NCBI RefSeq assembly: GCF_001411555.2
Contig: NC_049909.1
Coordinates: forward strand, 16,285,623 to 16,349,622
Direction: 5' to 3'
From: Juglans regia
Lineage: Eukaryota > Streptophyta > Magnoliopsida > Fagales > Juglandaceae
DNA length: 64,000 nucleotides
The notes beneath the pieces were generated by a model. The model was not told the origin of the DNA, searched no databases, and saw nothing but the letters and a program-made list of their open reading frames with translations. Within the stretch, counting starts at the first letter, position 1; every line of letters begins with the position of its first letter. Below are positions 16,047 to 29,100 of the stretch, in pieces. The translations under genes and the position numbers were made by a program.

Positions 16047-17098
16047 TTGAGAAATAATATTTACAAATTTCAAATAGATAAGTTTCGTACAAGTCTTTAT
16101 AAAAAAATAGATCCCATGTTAAAAAAGAATAGTTAAAAAAGAATAGTTTTTCTTTTTTAGTAACATCTATTTTTTTATAAAAAGTATACACGAGACTTAT
16201 CTATTTGAGACTTATTTTAACATTACTCTATTCGAGACTTGTGTTTGTTACCTTACTTTATATCCTACAAACATTTTACTGGTTTGATAAAAGAGCACAA
16301 AGTTAATTGGGACTATTGAAAAGCTTTAAACCATACCTTTTTTTCATTATCAGCCATTGACAAGAAATTGGTAGGTTCATAATTCCTTAGATGACATACT
16401 AACTAATCTGGTTTAAACCAGAACTTTGAAAGCAAATCATTCTTTTTTCTCGATCAAGTTGGAGGTAGTGGCATTATCAGTAAATTTATCCAATGCCGGA
16501 GGCTTTTTATCATCGGATCCCTCCGATTTCTTTCTTAATTGTCACGGTCACGGTCACAGTCTCACCTCCAAACCTGAGACTTTGTCAGCCCTATTTGGTT
16601 GTCTCCCTCAGAAAAAAATTTGAAAAACCAGACATCAATACCTCCGAAACCAGAACCAGGAGCTTACACACAGATTTTCTAACTCCCAGGTAATATCTCT
16701 CACTCACTCTTGAGAAGAGAAACCCAACAACCCTTCTAATACAAACACAGAGTTGATGAATAGCATTTTTTTTTTTTTATGTAATTGCATCAGAAAAAAA
16801 CCTGAAACTCAGCATATCGGTAGAGAAAGCAGAGGCATCGCTTCCGATTTGAAACTAACGTACCCAAGCACTTTTCCTTCTTACTATCCACCATTAAAGA
16901 ACCTTCAAATCCAAAGCCAATTGCAGAACCCAACAAAGCACCATCACCCACTTCAATAACTCCAACCAAACCAAGCCCCACACCCTCATCTCACACTCCA
17001 AAACCCACCAACATAACCCCACCAAAAGGAGTTTCATCATCAACCCACTTCCAGCAATCCATCAGCTTCACAAACCCTTCATTCCTCGCCCCCACAAG
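16047..17098 (+). promoter_or_regulatory. Upstream region and probable 5' leader of the MORN-repeat gene
   Basis: Up to about 16270 there is repeat debris, including an imperfect inverted pair around AAAAAAGAATAG at 16120-16165. From about 16690 the sequence becomes C/A-rich and low in G. Between 16820 and 17105 one frame stays open and reads as a Pro/Ser/Thr-rich polypeptide (SPTSITPTKPSPTPSSHTPK), but it ends in TAA at 17106 and is out of frame with the main ORF. It may be leader or a frame-shifted former N-terminus. Confidence 0.4.
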
Positions 17099-20000
17099 AT
17101 GCCTTTAATGACCCAAGCACCTTCTGCACTTTCCCACTCTCCTACACTGTCCTCTCTCGACAATTATCACCACATAAATTTAAATGTACAATCTTCATCA
17201 CCATCTTTTCCATACTCGAATACTTCATATACGTTTCCTTTTGCCAAATTATCACTGGCCCTCAAGTTTTTCCGCCACTTACGATGTGCTCCTTTGATAC
17301 TACGATGTGCTCCTTTGATACGAGCTCGTTTTAGTTTTCTTATTTTCCTTTGCTTACCTTCCCTCTACTTCTTCATCTCCTATCCTCCCCGCTCTTTTAC
17401 CCTCGACTTCCTTTCTTTCCTAGCTTTCTCCGCTACCCTTTTGATTTCTCTCAATCTTGCACTCCCTCGCCTTCCCTCGATTCGATTGTTCCTTGGTCGG
17501 TCGTTCCCAATTACGCTTTTCTCATCTTCCTGTCCCTCAAGGCCATATCAGCCTATTCTTTGGTCAATCGGGTCGAAGCCCAAGATGGTTAAAAGGCCAA
17601 ATTCGGGATCTTCGGTGAAAGTTTATAGTAATGGGGATGTTTATGAGGGTGAATTCCATAAGGGGAAGTGTTCGGGAAGTGGAGTTTACTACTATCACAT
17701 GAGTGGCCGGTACGAGGGGGATTGGATTGATGAGAAGTATGATGGGTACGGGGTGGAGACCTGGGTGAAAGGTAGCCGGTACCGTGGGCAGTATAGGCAG
17801 GGCTTGAGGCATGGGATTGGGCTGTATAGGTTCTACACCGGCGATGTCTATGCTGGAGAGTGGTCTAAAGGGCAGTGTCATGGGTGTGGAGTTCATACTT
17901 GTGTGGATGGGAGCCAGTATGTAGGGGAATTCAAGTGGGGTGTTAAACACGGGCTTGGTCGTTACCATTACAGGTGAATTATCGTGACTTTCGGTCTTCT
18001 TCTTCTTTTCTTTTTATTTTTTTATTTTTTTTTGTAATTAATAAAATTTATTCATCCTCATAATTAGGCATAGCCCAATCTACAGATGAAAAAAGAAGCA
18101 TACAAGTCATTAAAACCATCCCCCTCAAATTCAATAGCCTTTGCCCAAGGCGACTTTTGGTCTTTAATCACCAATGTATTGTATTGGAGATGTATGATTT
18201 TTAGCTTATCCAAACTGCAGTGTTTACGAAATTTTAATTTATTGATAAGCACGCCAGTTTTTCTTCAGAGAGGAGTTAATTTGTGTTTTCTCCTCCAGTT
18301 AGGATTGTTAAATTGTAGAATCTCGTATCATGGAGTTAGATTTTGTGCCCTGGCTGATTGATTCATTGAAAGCAGTGTACGAAATATGTAATTACATGTC
18401 TATATAGGTGGAATTAACATTGAGTAGATGACCCAGATGATATTCTGCACATTTCCTTCTTTTAAAACTTCCCTAATTGAGAATGTTTTTAATAAAGAAC
18501 ATGGCAAGACTGTTTTATTCAGGGCTACAGATTTAAGAGGTAGCTAGTTTAGTGTAACAACAGATCCGGAATCTAGGTGAAATTGTTGCTTTCATTCATG
18601 AAATGGATCCTGCACATATTTTGTAGTCTTCCCTGTTTATGTAATTTTGAAAATCATCACTTTCGTTATCACCCACATATATTTTAGAGCCCCCAATGTA
18701 AATGTTCTCTGGTTTTAAGCATTCCTACTCTCGACTTCGTGTTCTTCAATTAAGTTTTCGATTACTTAAAATAAAAAAAGCATTCTTACGCTTGACATAT
18801 GTTAACTGCTATTGCCATTCCCCACACATATTCGTTGAAGGGACTACCCATTTTTTCCTTTATGAGTTTTCACTTTTCTTTTCCTGCTTAACTTGATTAT
18901 GGTGATTGTCTGAGGTTTGAACTGGTTGCTGAAGTTTTGATGAGTGTTATTTTGTTTACTTGACGAAGTATTCATTTTTTTAACATGCTGATTGCTGAGG
19001 GAAAACTATTAGTTGTTTTTTTTGTAAGTAGGTTTTCTACACTGTTGTTAGTAGTAACTAATACTTAATCTTAATTAGTTTGTCTGTAACTACTCAACAG
19101 GCGTATTTATTGTCTTAGCTTACTTTGTAATTGACTTTTAATGGCTTCTGAACTGATTGTTTGGTACCTTCTACTGTAGATAAGTTCTTAACATTATGCT
19201 ATATTTCTACTTGACCTGCCCGTTCTTATCAACATTTTCTGGGTCACAAACACTGAAGCTCTTTGGACCATATTTCAACTGTTGGCCTTCTTTGTTGCTT
19301 TTTGTTTGTTTTGAAGATGCTGAATCAGAGAGCTTCATATTTTCTGATACCAGCACCTCTCGCGGAATCCCAGATGGTCAAAGTGCAATACGAGCACTTT
19401 TATCTCATCATGGTGCAACATAAATGGATGGCCAGATGCAAATTATAATATGTATGATTGAGCACCTTGCTAATATGCTTTGTATGATAATGTAGGAATG
19501 GAGACACATACGCAGGGGAATATTTTGCTGACAAAATGCATGGTTTTGGAGTCTATCAATTTGGAAATGGACATCAGTTTGAGGGAGCCTGGCATGAGGG
19601 AAGAAGGCAAGGACTTGGTTTATATACCTTCAGGAGTGGGGAGACAAAATCTGGTCATTGGAAAAATGGGCTTCTTGACATTCCATGCATGCAACTTTCC
19701 CATTCCGAATCTTCCTATGCTGTCAACTATACCAAAGTTCTTAATGCAGTCCAGGTATCTGTGGTTTTTTTCCCTTGTGGTGAAAGGATACTCATGCGCC
19801 ATGAAAAAACATGAAAACTAGAATAATCGTTGTCACTGTTTGCACTCACATCCACTCCTCTAGTTTTATGAGTGGATTCCCCCAAAACTTGAGCGGATGT
19901 TCACTCTCTCTCTCTCTGTGCCAATGCCTCTGACCAGTGTTGCCATGTGGAAAATTCCCAGAATAATGCCCCTGACCCTAAGCCAACCCATTTTCCAATC

Positions 20001-20995
20001 CTGGTCACCAGTGGTAAATGGTTTTAATGATGTGGACAATGGTATGCTACTTTGAAATCAATATCTTTTTTTTGGGGCAATTAAGAAACTCACACATCCC
20101 AACTTGAACCATGAGCAAACCCTCTAACCCATTTTTACGAGGGGATGGAATACCATCTGGCCTAAAGGCCATTGGTATTGTTAGATTGTTAATCAGGATA
20201 TGCTCTGTGTTGTGTGTAGAAATCACCAAAATTGAATGCCAACCATAAAATTCATGTGGATGTTCTGTCAGTGTCCAATCTTGAGAACTTTGAGAATTTT
20301 AGCTTTTTGCCTATTTCACCTCCAAAGATGCTCCAAATGGGTGAGAGAGGCAGAATTTCCTTGCTCCTTGCCGGAAAAGAATGTATGGGTGGGAAGGATT
20401 TATTTTAATATATATGTTGCTCTACTATCACAATCTCAATTCTGTCCGTGTTAATTTTAGATACAGAATATATCTAGAGGCTAAGCTAATGGGTAAGATT
20501 AACATGCTTGCTGAGGATAGAAGTTTTGGTCTCTACCCACTAGCTGACTTGCTAGAAAGAATACAGTTGTGTTATTTGTCTGGTAAAGGTGTATTGGGCG
20601 GTCAAAAGGCAGGACATATCCCTGGATTGTGGTGTTAGGTCTTTTATGAAGGAGATTGAGACGATGATATTTGTCAAGATTATGCTTGGTTTGTTTTACA
20701 ATGAGCTACAAATGGCTGACCTCCCATTAATCGTGGAGACCAGCTTATTAAACGTAGACAACCTTAATTATTAAAGTGCTATCAACTACTAATGGAGGTG
20801 TGTTATGAGCAGGAAGCACAGCAAGCTGCTGAAAAAACATTGGATGTAGTAGGAAAGGTGGATGAAAGAGTGAGCAAAGCTGTAGCAGCAGCTAATAAAG
20901 CGGCAAATGCAGCAAGAGTTGCGGCTGTAAAGGCCGTCCAAAACAAAGTGCATCTCAATAACGACATTGATGAGAGACCAATTGCTCCTGTCTGA
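17099..20995 (+). CDS. MORN-repeat protein, MRF1-like (At1g21920/At4g17080 type), 3 exons
   Basis: Exons 17099-17973, 19496-19754 and 20813-20995 join in phase to 438 residues. Residues 1-60 are Ser/Pro-rich. Residues about 62-155 are strongly hydrophobic (FSFLIFLCLPSLYFFISYPP, FLAFSATLLISLNLALP) and could hold two membrane spans. From about 174 run seven MORN repeats (NGDVYEGEFHKGKCSGSGVY, SRYRGQYRQGLRHGIGLY, NGDTYAGEYFADKMHGFGVY and others). The C-terminus is the Ala/Lys-rich helix DERVSKAVAAANKAANAARV shared by this family. MORN repeats bind phospholipids or proteins; Arabidopsis MRF1 has been linked to flowering time, and the activity here is inferred. The ATG at 17099 is the first after an upstream stop. 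An internal ATG at 17585 would give a soluble MORN-only form. A 21-bp tandem duplication adds a second copy of LRCAPLI. Confidence 0.85.
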
Positions 20996-21516
20996 TCGAT
21001 CCTCTGTGACCTTTTTTCGTCAACATCAGCCTTACACTACAAAATGCTTTTACAGCAGAGAAAGCAAGAGAAAAATACAGCAAAAAAATTTACAATTGCA
21101 TCTGTATCTGTTTCTCTCCTTATTTTGACGGTAATCCTTGTCAGAGCTGCATACGCCAGTTACCTGCTTGGAACCACATTCAGTCACTGGAGTTGAATGG
21201 CTGATTGGGGAGCAAACGGGTCAAGCCATTATTTTGGCTTCAGTAACAGCGTACACAAGACATTTTTAAGTTTACAAGTCGAGTAAAAACGGGTACTAGG
21301 TTGTCTGTGTATATGTAGTATTAAGGTTTATCTTAGCAGTGCACTCGAGAGAATGGAAATTATTATACGCCATATCTCTCATCCCACTTCTTTCTATAAC
21401 ATTGTAATGATGTGGATGTAATTTTTACTTTCCAAGAAAACAAATAGCAATTAACACTATATTAGCATGTTAATGGGATAACATATAGTATAATTTCCGA
21501 GAATACATAAGATTTA
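20996..21516. other. 3' flank of the MORN gene
   Basis: Probable 3' UTR to about 21450. No gene is seen. The boundary with the following MITE is marked by AAGGTGGGTTTGATAGAG. Confidence 0.5.
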
Positions 21517-21725
21517 AGGTGGGTTTGATAGAGAGTTGAGATAATATATTTTGTTGAAAGTTGAATAAAATATTATTAAATATAAATTTTCAGTACTATT
21601 TTTATTTTAAGATTTGAAAAAATTGAATTATTTATTATATTTTTGTATAGAAATTTGAAAAAGTTGTAATGATGAAATAGATGAGATGAGATAAGATAGA
21701 TTTGTGTATTCAAATTCATCCCAAG
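21517..21725 (+). mobile_element. Family A MITE, first of a head-to-tail pair
   Basis: TTGTTGAAAGTTGAATAAAA, GATTTGAAAAAATTGAATT, TGAAAAAGTTGTAATGATG and GATGAGATGAGATAAGATAG appear in the family order. Confidence 0.7.
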
Positions 21726-21726
21726 T

Positions 21727-21928
21727 GCTGGTTTAGATTTAGAAATGAGATGAGATATTTTTAAATGAAATATGAAAATTGAATAAAATATTATTAGAAT
21801 ATTATTTTAAAATATTATTATTGTTTTGAAATTTAAAAAAATTGAAATATTTATTATATTTTGTATGAAAATTTTAAAAAATTATAATAATGAGAGGAAT
21901 TGCTTTCCGAATCCAAACGGGGCCTAAA
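21727..21928 (+). mobile_element. Family A MITE, second of a head-to-tail pair
   Basis: It starts within a base or two of the end of the previous copy, in the same orientation: AAATGAGATGAGATAT, AAAATTGAATAAAATATTAT, TTATATTTTGTATGAAAAT, ending GAATCCAAACGGGGCCT. Two adjacent copies suggest insertion next to, or tandem duplication of, an earlier one. Confidence 0.7.
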
Positions 21929-22177
21929 AAGAACAAGAACATTGGCAGCTACTTGTAGCTTTTAACTCCAGCTTGAAGTCAATAAAATTCAACTTTAAAG
22001 AGTGATAACATTACCAGAAACCACTCCGCCACAGAATAAAAATGAAATTCTCATATTAAACTCAACTCCCATTTCGGAAACAACGAAAGGTTAAAATAGT
22101 AACAGCCACAAATCTTAAAGTAGATTTTTCTCTAAGGTGCAGATATCCAAAATAAGATAGAATAGTCTGATTGCAGC

Positions 22178-24779
<2,602 letters not shown>

Positions 24780-24964
24780 GTTGGCTGGATTTGAAGGTAC
24801 TCACTGACTGCGAAAGACAAGGAGCGGCTGATTGAGAGCGAGAAATTGGAGAAACCCTAGAGTTTGGGTTCTTGATTCGATTTTATATCTTTAGTCCGTC
24901 GTACATTTGAGAAATGTCTCGGTATATATGTTTAATAATATTATGTTCGGCCACAGATAGCAAA
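24780..24964 (-). promoter_or_regulatory. 5' leader/promoter of RPL37A
   Basis: The region between the L37a ATG and the tRNA-Glu gene contains AAACCCTAG at 24852-24860. Only about 185 bases separate the start codon from the tRNA, so the promoter is short or overlaps the tRNA gene. Confidence 0.45.
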
Positions 24965-25037
24965 TCCGTTGTAGTCTAGTTGGTTAGGATACTCGGCTCT
25001 CACCCGAGAGACCCGGGTTCAAGTCCCGGCAACGGAA
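24965..25037 (+). tRNA. tRNA-Glu (anticodon CTC)
   Basis: A 73-base cloverleaf. The acceptor stem TCCGTTG pairs with CAACGGA, with discriminator A at 25037. The D arm is GTAGTCTAGTTGGTTAGGAT. Anticodon stem CTCGG/CCGAG encloses the loop CTCTCAC with anticodon CTC at 24999-25001. The T arm contains GGTTCAAGTCC. No intron. Internal A and B boxes look intact. The downstream T run (TTTTTGTTTT from about 25042) could end pol III transcription. Confidence 0.96.
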
Positions 25038-25077
25038 TATATTTTTGTTTTAATTAATTGTTAAGCGTTTACATAGA

Positions 25078-25632
25078 TTGCTAAACTCATTTCTCATTCC
25101 ATCGCTAGGTTTAGGTTGATCCATTTTCTTTATTTTTAAATTTCAAATTATTTTTAAAAATAATAATAATAATCATACAACTTTTGCCTAACAAAAACTC
25201 TACATACAATTATTTTTTACGCACTCCACTGATGTAATTGGTTGCATTACTTTTATTTTTAATATAAAATAATTATTTTAACCAATCATATTAATAGAAT
25301 ATATAAAGAATATGCAAAAGTAATTATATATAGCAGAACTCTTATGACTTTTGGGATGATCTTGCTAAACTCATTTCTCATTCCATCGCTAGGTTCAAGT
25401 TGATCCATTTTCTTTATTTTTAAATTTTAAATTATTTTAAATAATAATAATAATAATCATCCAACTTTCGCCAAACAAAAATTCTATATACAATCACTTT
25501 TTAGCATTCCACTGATATAATTGGTTGCATTAATTTTTTTTTAATATAAAATAACTATTTTGACCAATCACATCAATAGAATATGCAAAAGTGATTATAT
25601 TTAGGAGAACTCTTATGACTTTTGGGATGATC
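25078..25632. repeat. Two-copy tandem duplication of about 284 bp beside the tRNA
   Basis: Copy 1 (25078-25361) and copy 2 (25362 to about 25632) both run from TTGCTAAACTCATTTCTCAT to CTTATGACTTTTGGGATGAT. They are about 90% alike by eye, with small indels in copy 2. Adjacent copies with no spacer indicate a local tandem duplication. Confidence 0.85.
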
Positions 25633-26129
25633 CAACTCATTACATTATTAGTTACATCCCAAAAGTCATAATAAAGCATAACCCAGAATCACAATCCAGT
25701 TCCATAATAAACTACATGCTAATGACTCAACTCATCACACGCACATGCATATAACTTCAGCACAAGATTTCAGCTAATTATCATTCGACAATGCAAATTG
25801 AACCATTCATTGAATCAGATCTCTAGAAATTTCTCGAGGGATGAAAATTGATTCTATCACTCCAACAAGTGAATGTAAGCACAGGAGATTACTTCCATTG
25901 ATATCATGATATGCATCAAGCCTTTGAATAAGCTCTAAATTGTGAAATCCAGTTAATAATACTAAAAGTAGAAGAACTGAGAATCACCAAGTGTCAACTA
26001 GGAATGAAACATACCGTTTCCATTATTTATGTTCAGTTTTTACAAAGATTTTCTGGAAGCTTTCTAAATGCCACCGGACACTTGAACCAAAAAGAGAACG
26101 ATTTCAGCTTCATGGACTAAATGGTGATA
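25633..26129. other. 3' flank of the CLASSY-type gene
   Basis: Probably 3' UTR on the minus strand for the part nearest 26129. No gene or clear repeat is seen. Confidence 0.4.
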
Positions 26130-29100
26130 TCATATAACTGGTCTCTTCTCCAACAAGGTAAATGTCTCAATTAGTTTAGACTCTTTCTGTTGGTATGCTA
26201 TCTTCTCAAAGATATGTTCAAGTTTCTCATGCTTAACCATCTCTTCCAAAATCTCATCCTGTAGATCAGTAGGTGGGAGTTTCCCCCGATCACCACTCCT
26301 GTCCGAAGGAGAGAATACCAACTCAGACAACCAGTCCTTCTCAACTTGACGATAATATTTCTCCTCTTCCTTTGTCCCGAAGACGATGAGATGGTAGACG
26401 TACACTACTTTTTCCTGCCCAAGCCTATGCGCTCGGCATATAGCTTGTCTTTCGACTGATGGATTCCATACGACATCCAGTAAAACAACCCTTGAAGCCC
26501 CAACCAGATTTATACCTTCAGAACAAGCCCTAATTGATGCAAGTAACACCCTTACTTCACTTGTTGGATCATTGAAAACGTTAATTGAGGACTGGCGCTG
26601 CTTTACATCTAGCTGTCCATCCATATACAACACCTCATTCCCTTCAGTCCAATTAAAATGAGATTTAAGCTGGTCCATTACAAAGATCAACGGGTCAAGA
26701 TATTGGCTGAAAACCAAAACTTTTTCATTCATTGCTTCACTGAGTCGGATGAGTTCCATTAGAAACTTTGTTTTTACTCCAGCGTCAGGATTTAATCTTT
26801 CTAACTTAACCCTGTCAGAAGGAAATTTTTCTTCCCCACATTTGAGCAAGAGTGAAGGATGGACAGAGATCAAAGACTCGTAGTACTCAAATTTAAAATG
26901 GTTAGTCAAAGCACGATGACAGAGTTCATCAAAAAGGCTCTTCTGCAGTTGGGCTGGCTGTAATATAACCACAGAGTCCCTCAACCCTGGAAGTTTTTCT
27001 TGTAGGATGGAACCTTTGTGTACATGTACAAATGGCTCGATCATATCTCTAACCTTTTTCAGTTTCTCACATCTCGTTCTATCATCAGTGGCTTTGGCAA
27101 TGGAACTTGTAAGAGATCCCCATTTATGTCTTATGTTTGCGAACTGTGGCCTCGCCAAGCAGAGAGTATTATATAGCTCATCAAAATTATTTTGAAAAGG
27201 AGTTCCTGAAAGAATAATGCGCTTTTCCGTTTTTATATTTGATAATGCCTGAAGGATATTACTGTCGGAATTTCGTGGAATGTGTCCTTCATCAAGGACA
27301 ACTAGACCAGGAAGCTCAAGAAGGACTTTCCTGAGCTGAGCATGTTCAGTATTTAGCCTTACTTCACCCTTTCTCTCAACTTCTCCAGTAAGTTGAGCAA
27401 ACAGTTTGTAACTTATCCCCAGAATACTTCTATCCATTTTCCAAGAATATAACTTCAAGATACGGATATCTCTTTGGTCAAGATGTCCAACTTGCCTCAC
27501 AATGTAGTCGGTCAACCTACTTTCCTTGCCAGACAACTCCGACTTGTTCAGATTGTGAAAAGGGATGTCAAACTTCCATTTATGAAACTCCTCTTCCCAT
27601 GTCAGTAGCATGCTACAAGGAGCAACAATAATAGGCCTGCATGATGGATAGAACTCCATGTATGTTTGGAGAAAACCAATGGTTAAACGAGTTTTCCCTG
27701 TCCCAGGTGCATGAGAAATAATACACCCATTTCCACCATGAAATGCTGTTTGGTTTTCCAACTTATCAACGTAAATTCCTCCAGCTATGTTCTTCCAAAT
27801 AAATTCAAAACCATCACGCTGGTGTGGATACATACTACTTTTTATACCAGGAACGATGTCCCACACTGTGCCTTCAGCATGAGCTCGGGTATCACAGTCA
27901 GAATAGGAATCACAACCAGAATATTGAGAACCAAACTCATTGAAGATGGAGTGGTTCATTGCTCCTCCAGAGTCCCTCCTGTCTAATTTTCCACAAGAAT
28001 TTGTACTCTGAAACATGCAAAACCACATTAAAGAAAAGAACAGTATTCTGATGCAATATTTTTTTTATAAGTTCTGAAGCAAAAATTCTCTATCCTCAAG
28101 TTGACAAGTACTGAAAATCATTAGAGCTGGTAATCACAACTCACAAAAATTTTTGAAAAAATTTTGACACAAATCACCGCCCCTTAACCTTATTTAGAAT
28201 CATAATTCTTATTATGGTCAGTGCAAAATGCAAATCAACATGTGCCAAGTTACTTCTGTACATATAGAACTCTGTGTGTGTGTGGGCAGGCGTGTCCTAC
28301 GAGGTAGCATCACTGAATATTTTCGTCCAGTATAGTCCTTTCCAATTCAAACAAGGAATTCCGTTATCAAGTCAATGCCCATACCATGTGTCCTGCTAGA
28401 AATCAATGTCTTGTATCCAAGTGTGGCAGGGAACTTTTAATTTAGAAGTAAATGTAGCAGAGAGTTATCTTATATTTATTTGAATTCAAAATTCCACTGT
28501 CATTATACATTAAACCATCAAAATATACTAACGTAATTATATCTCATGGAACAGAGGGAGAGAGTAGATAAACTAACATAAACAATCTTGATTATTAAGA
28601 TTGCATGACTTACAAAAGATGGTAGAATATACTTGATCTCCATTTTCACATATGAGCAAAATGCACATCTAAGTCCAACTTGTTCATCAAGAATAAGTCG
28701 ATGATTCCCTAGGTGACAATGGGTAGCTCTATCAATGTCATCTTCAGGAGGAAGGGCATCTTCATCTTCAACCTGTTGGTCAACATCTAACCTTTCAAGT
28801 TTCATTGAAACAAATACACAGATGAGGTGCTAAAAAATCCCAGGTGGGGCAAACAGAAAACCAAAAAAGAAAGATCATCTAGATTAGAAAATTGAAGAGC
28901 CTGTAAAGATGGTCATCATGTGTGCAAATAAGGCCAGGGGAAGGGCCACTTGAAAATAATACCAATAAATGTGCAAGTTTTAACCTCATTTTCCAAACAC
29001 ATGCTTTAGGCAGTTTGTGAATTTGTTTAACCAGAAAATTTTATCATCCATGGTACTATGTTCATTTTCAAATCATGTCAACAACATAATTCCAGTTATA

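Noticed and set aside
17564..17968. 134-codon minus-strand open frame
   Set aside because: It lies exactly antisense to the MORN repeats of the plus-strand gene. Its Pro/Ile/Thr pattern is the mirror of Gly/Tyr-rich codons.
17585..17977. Internal ATG as the start of the MORN gene
   Set aside because: The upstream part (FLIFLCLPSLYFF ... LNLALPRLP) resembles the hydrophobic region recalled for MRF1/At4g17080 proteins, so the longer reading is preferred. The shorter form is kept only as an alternative.
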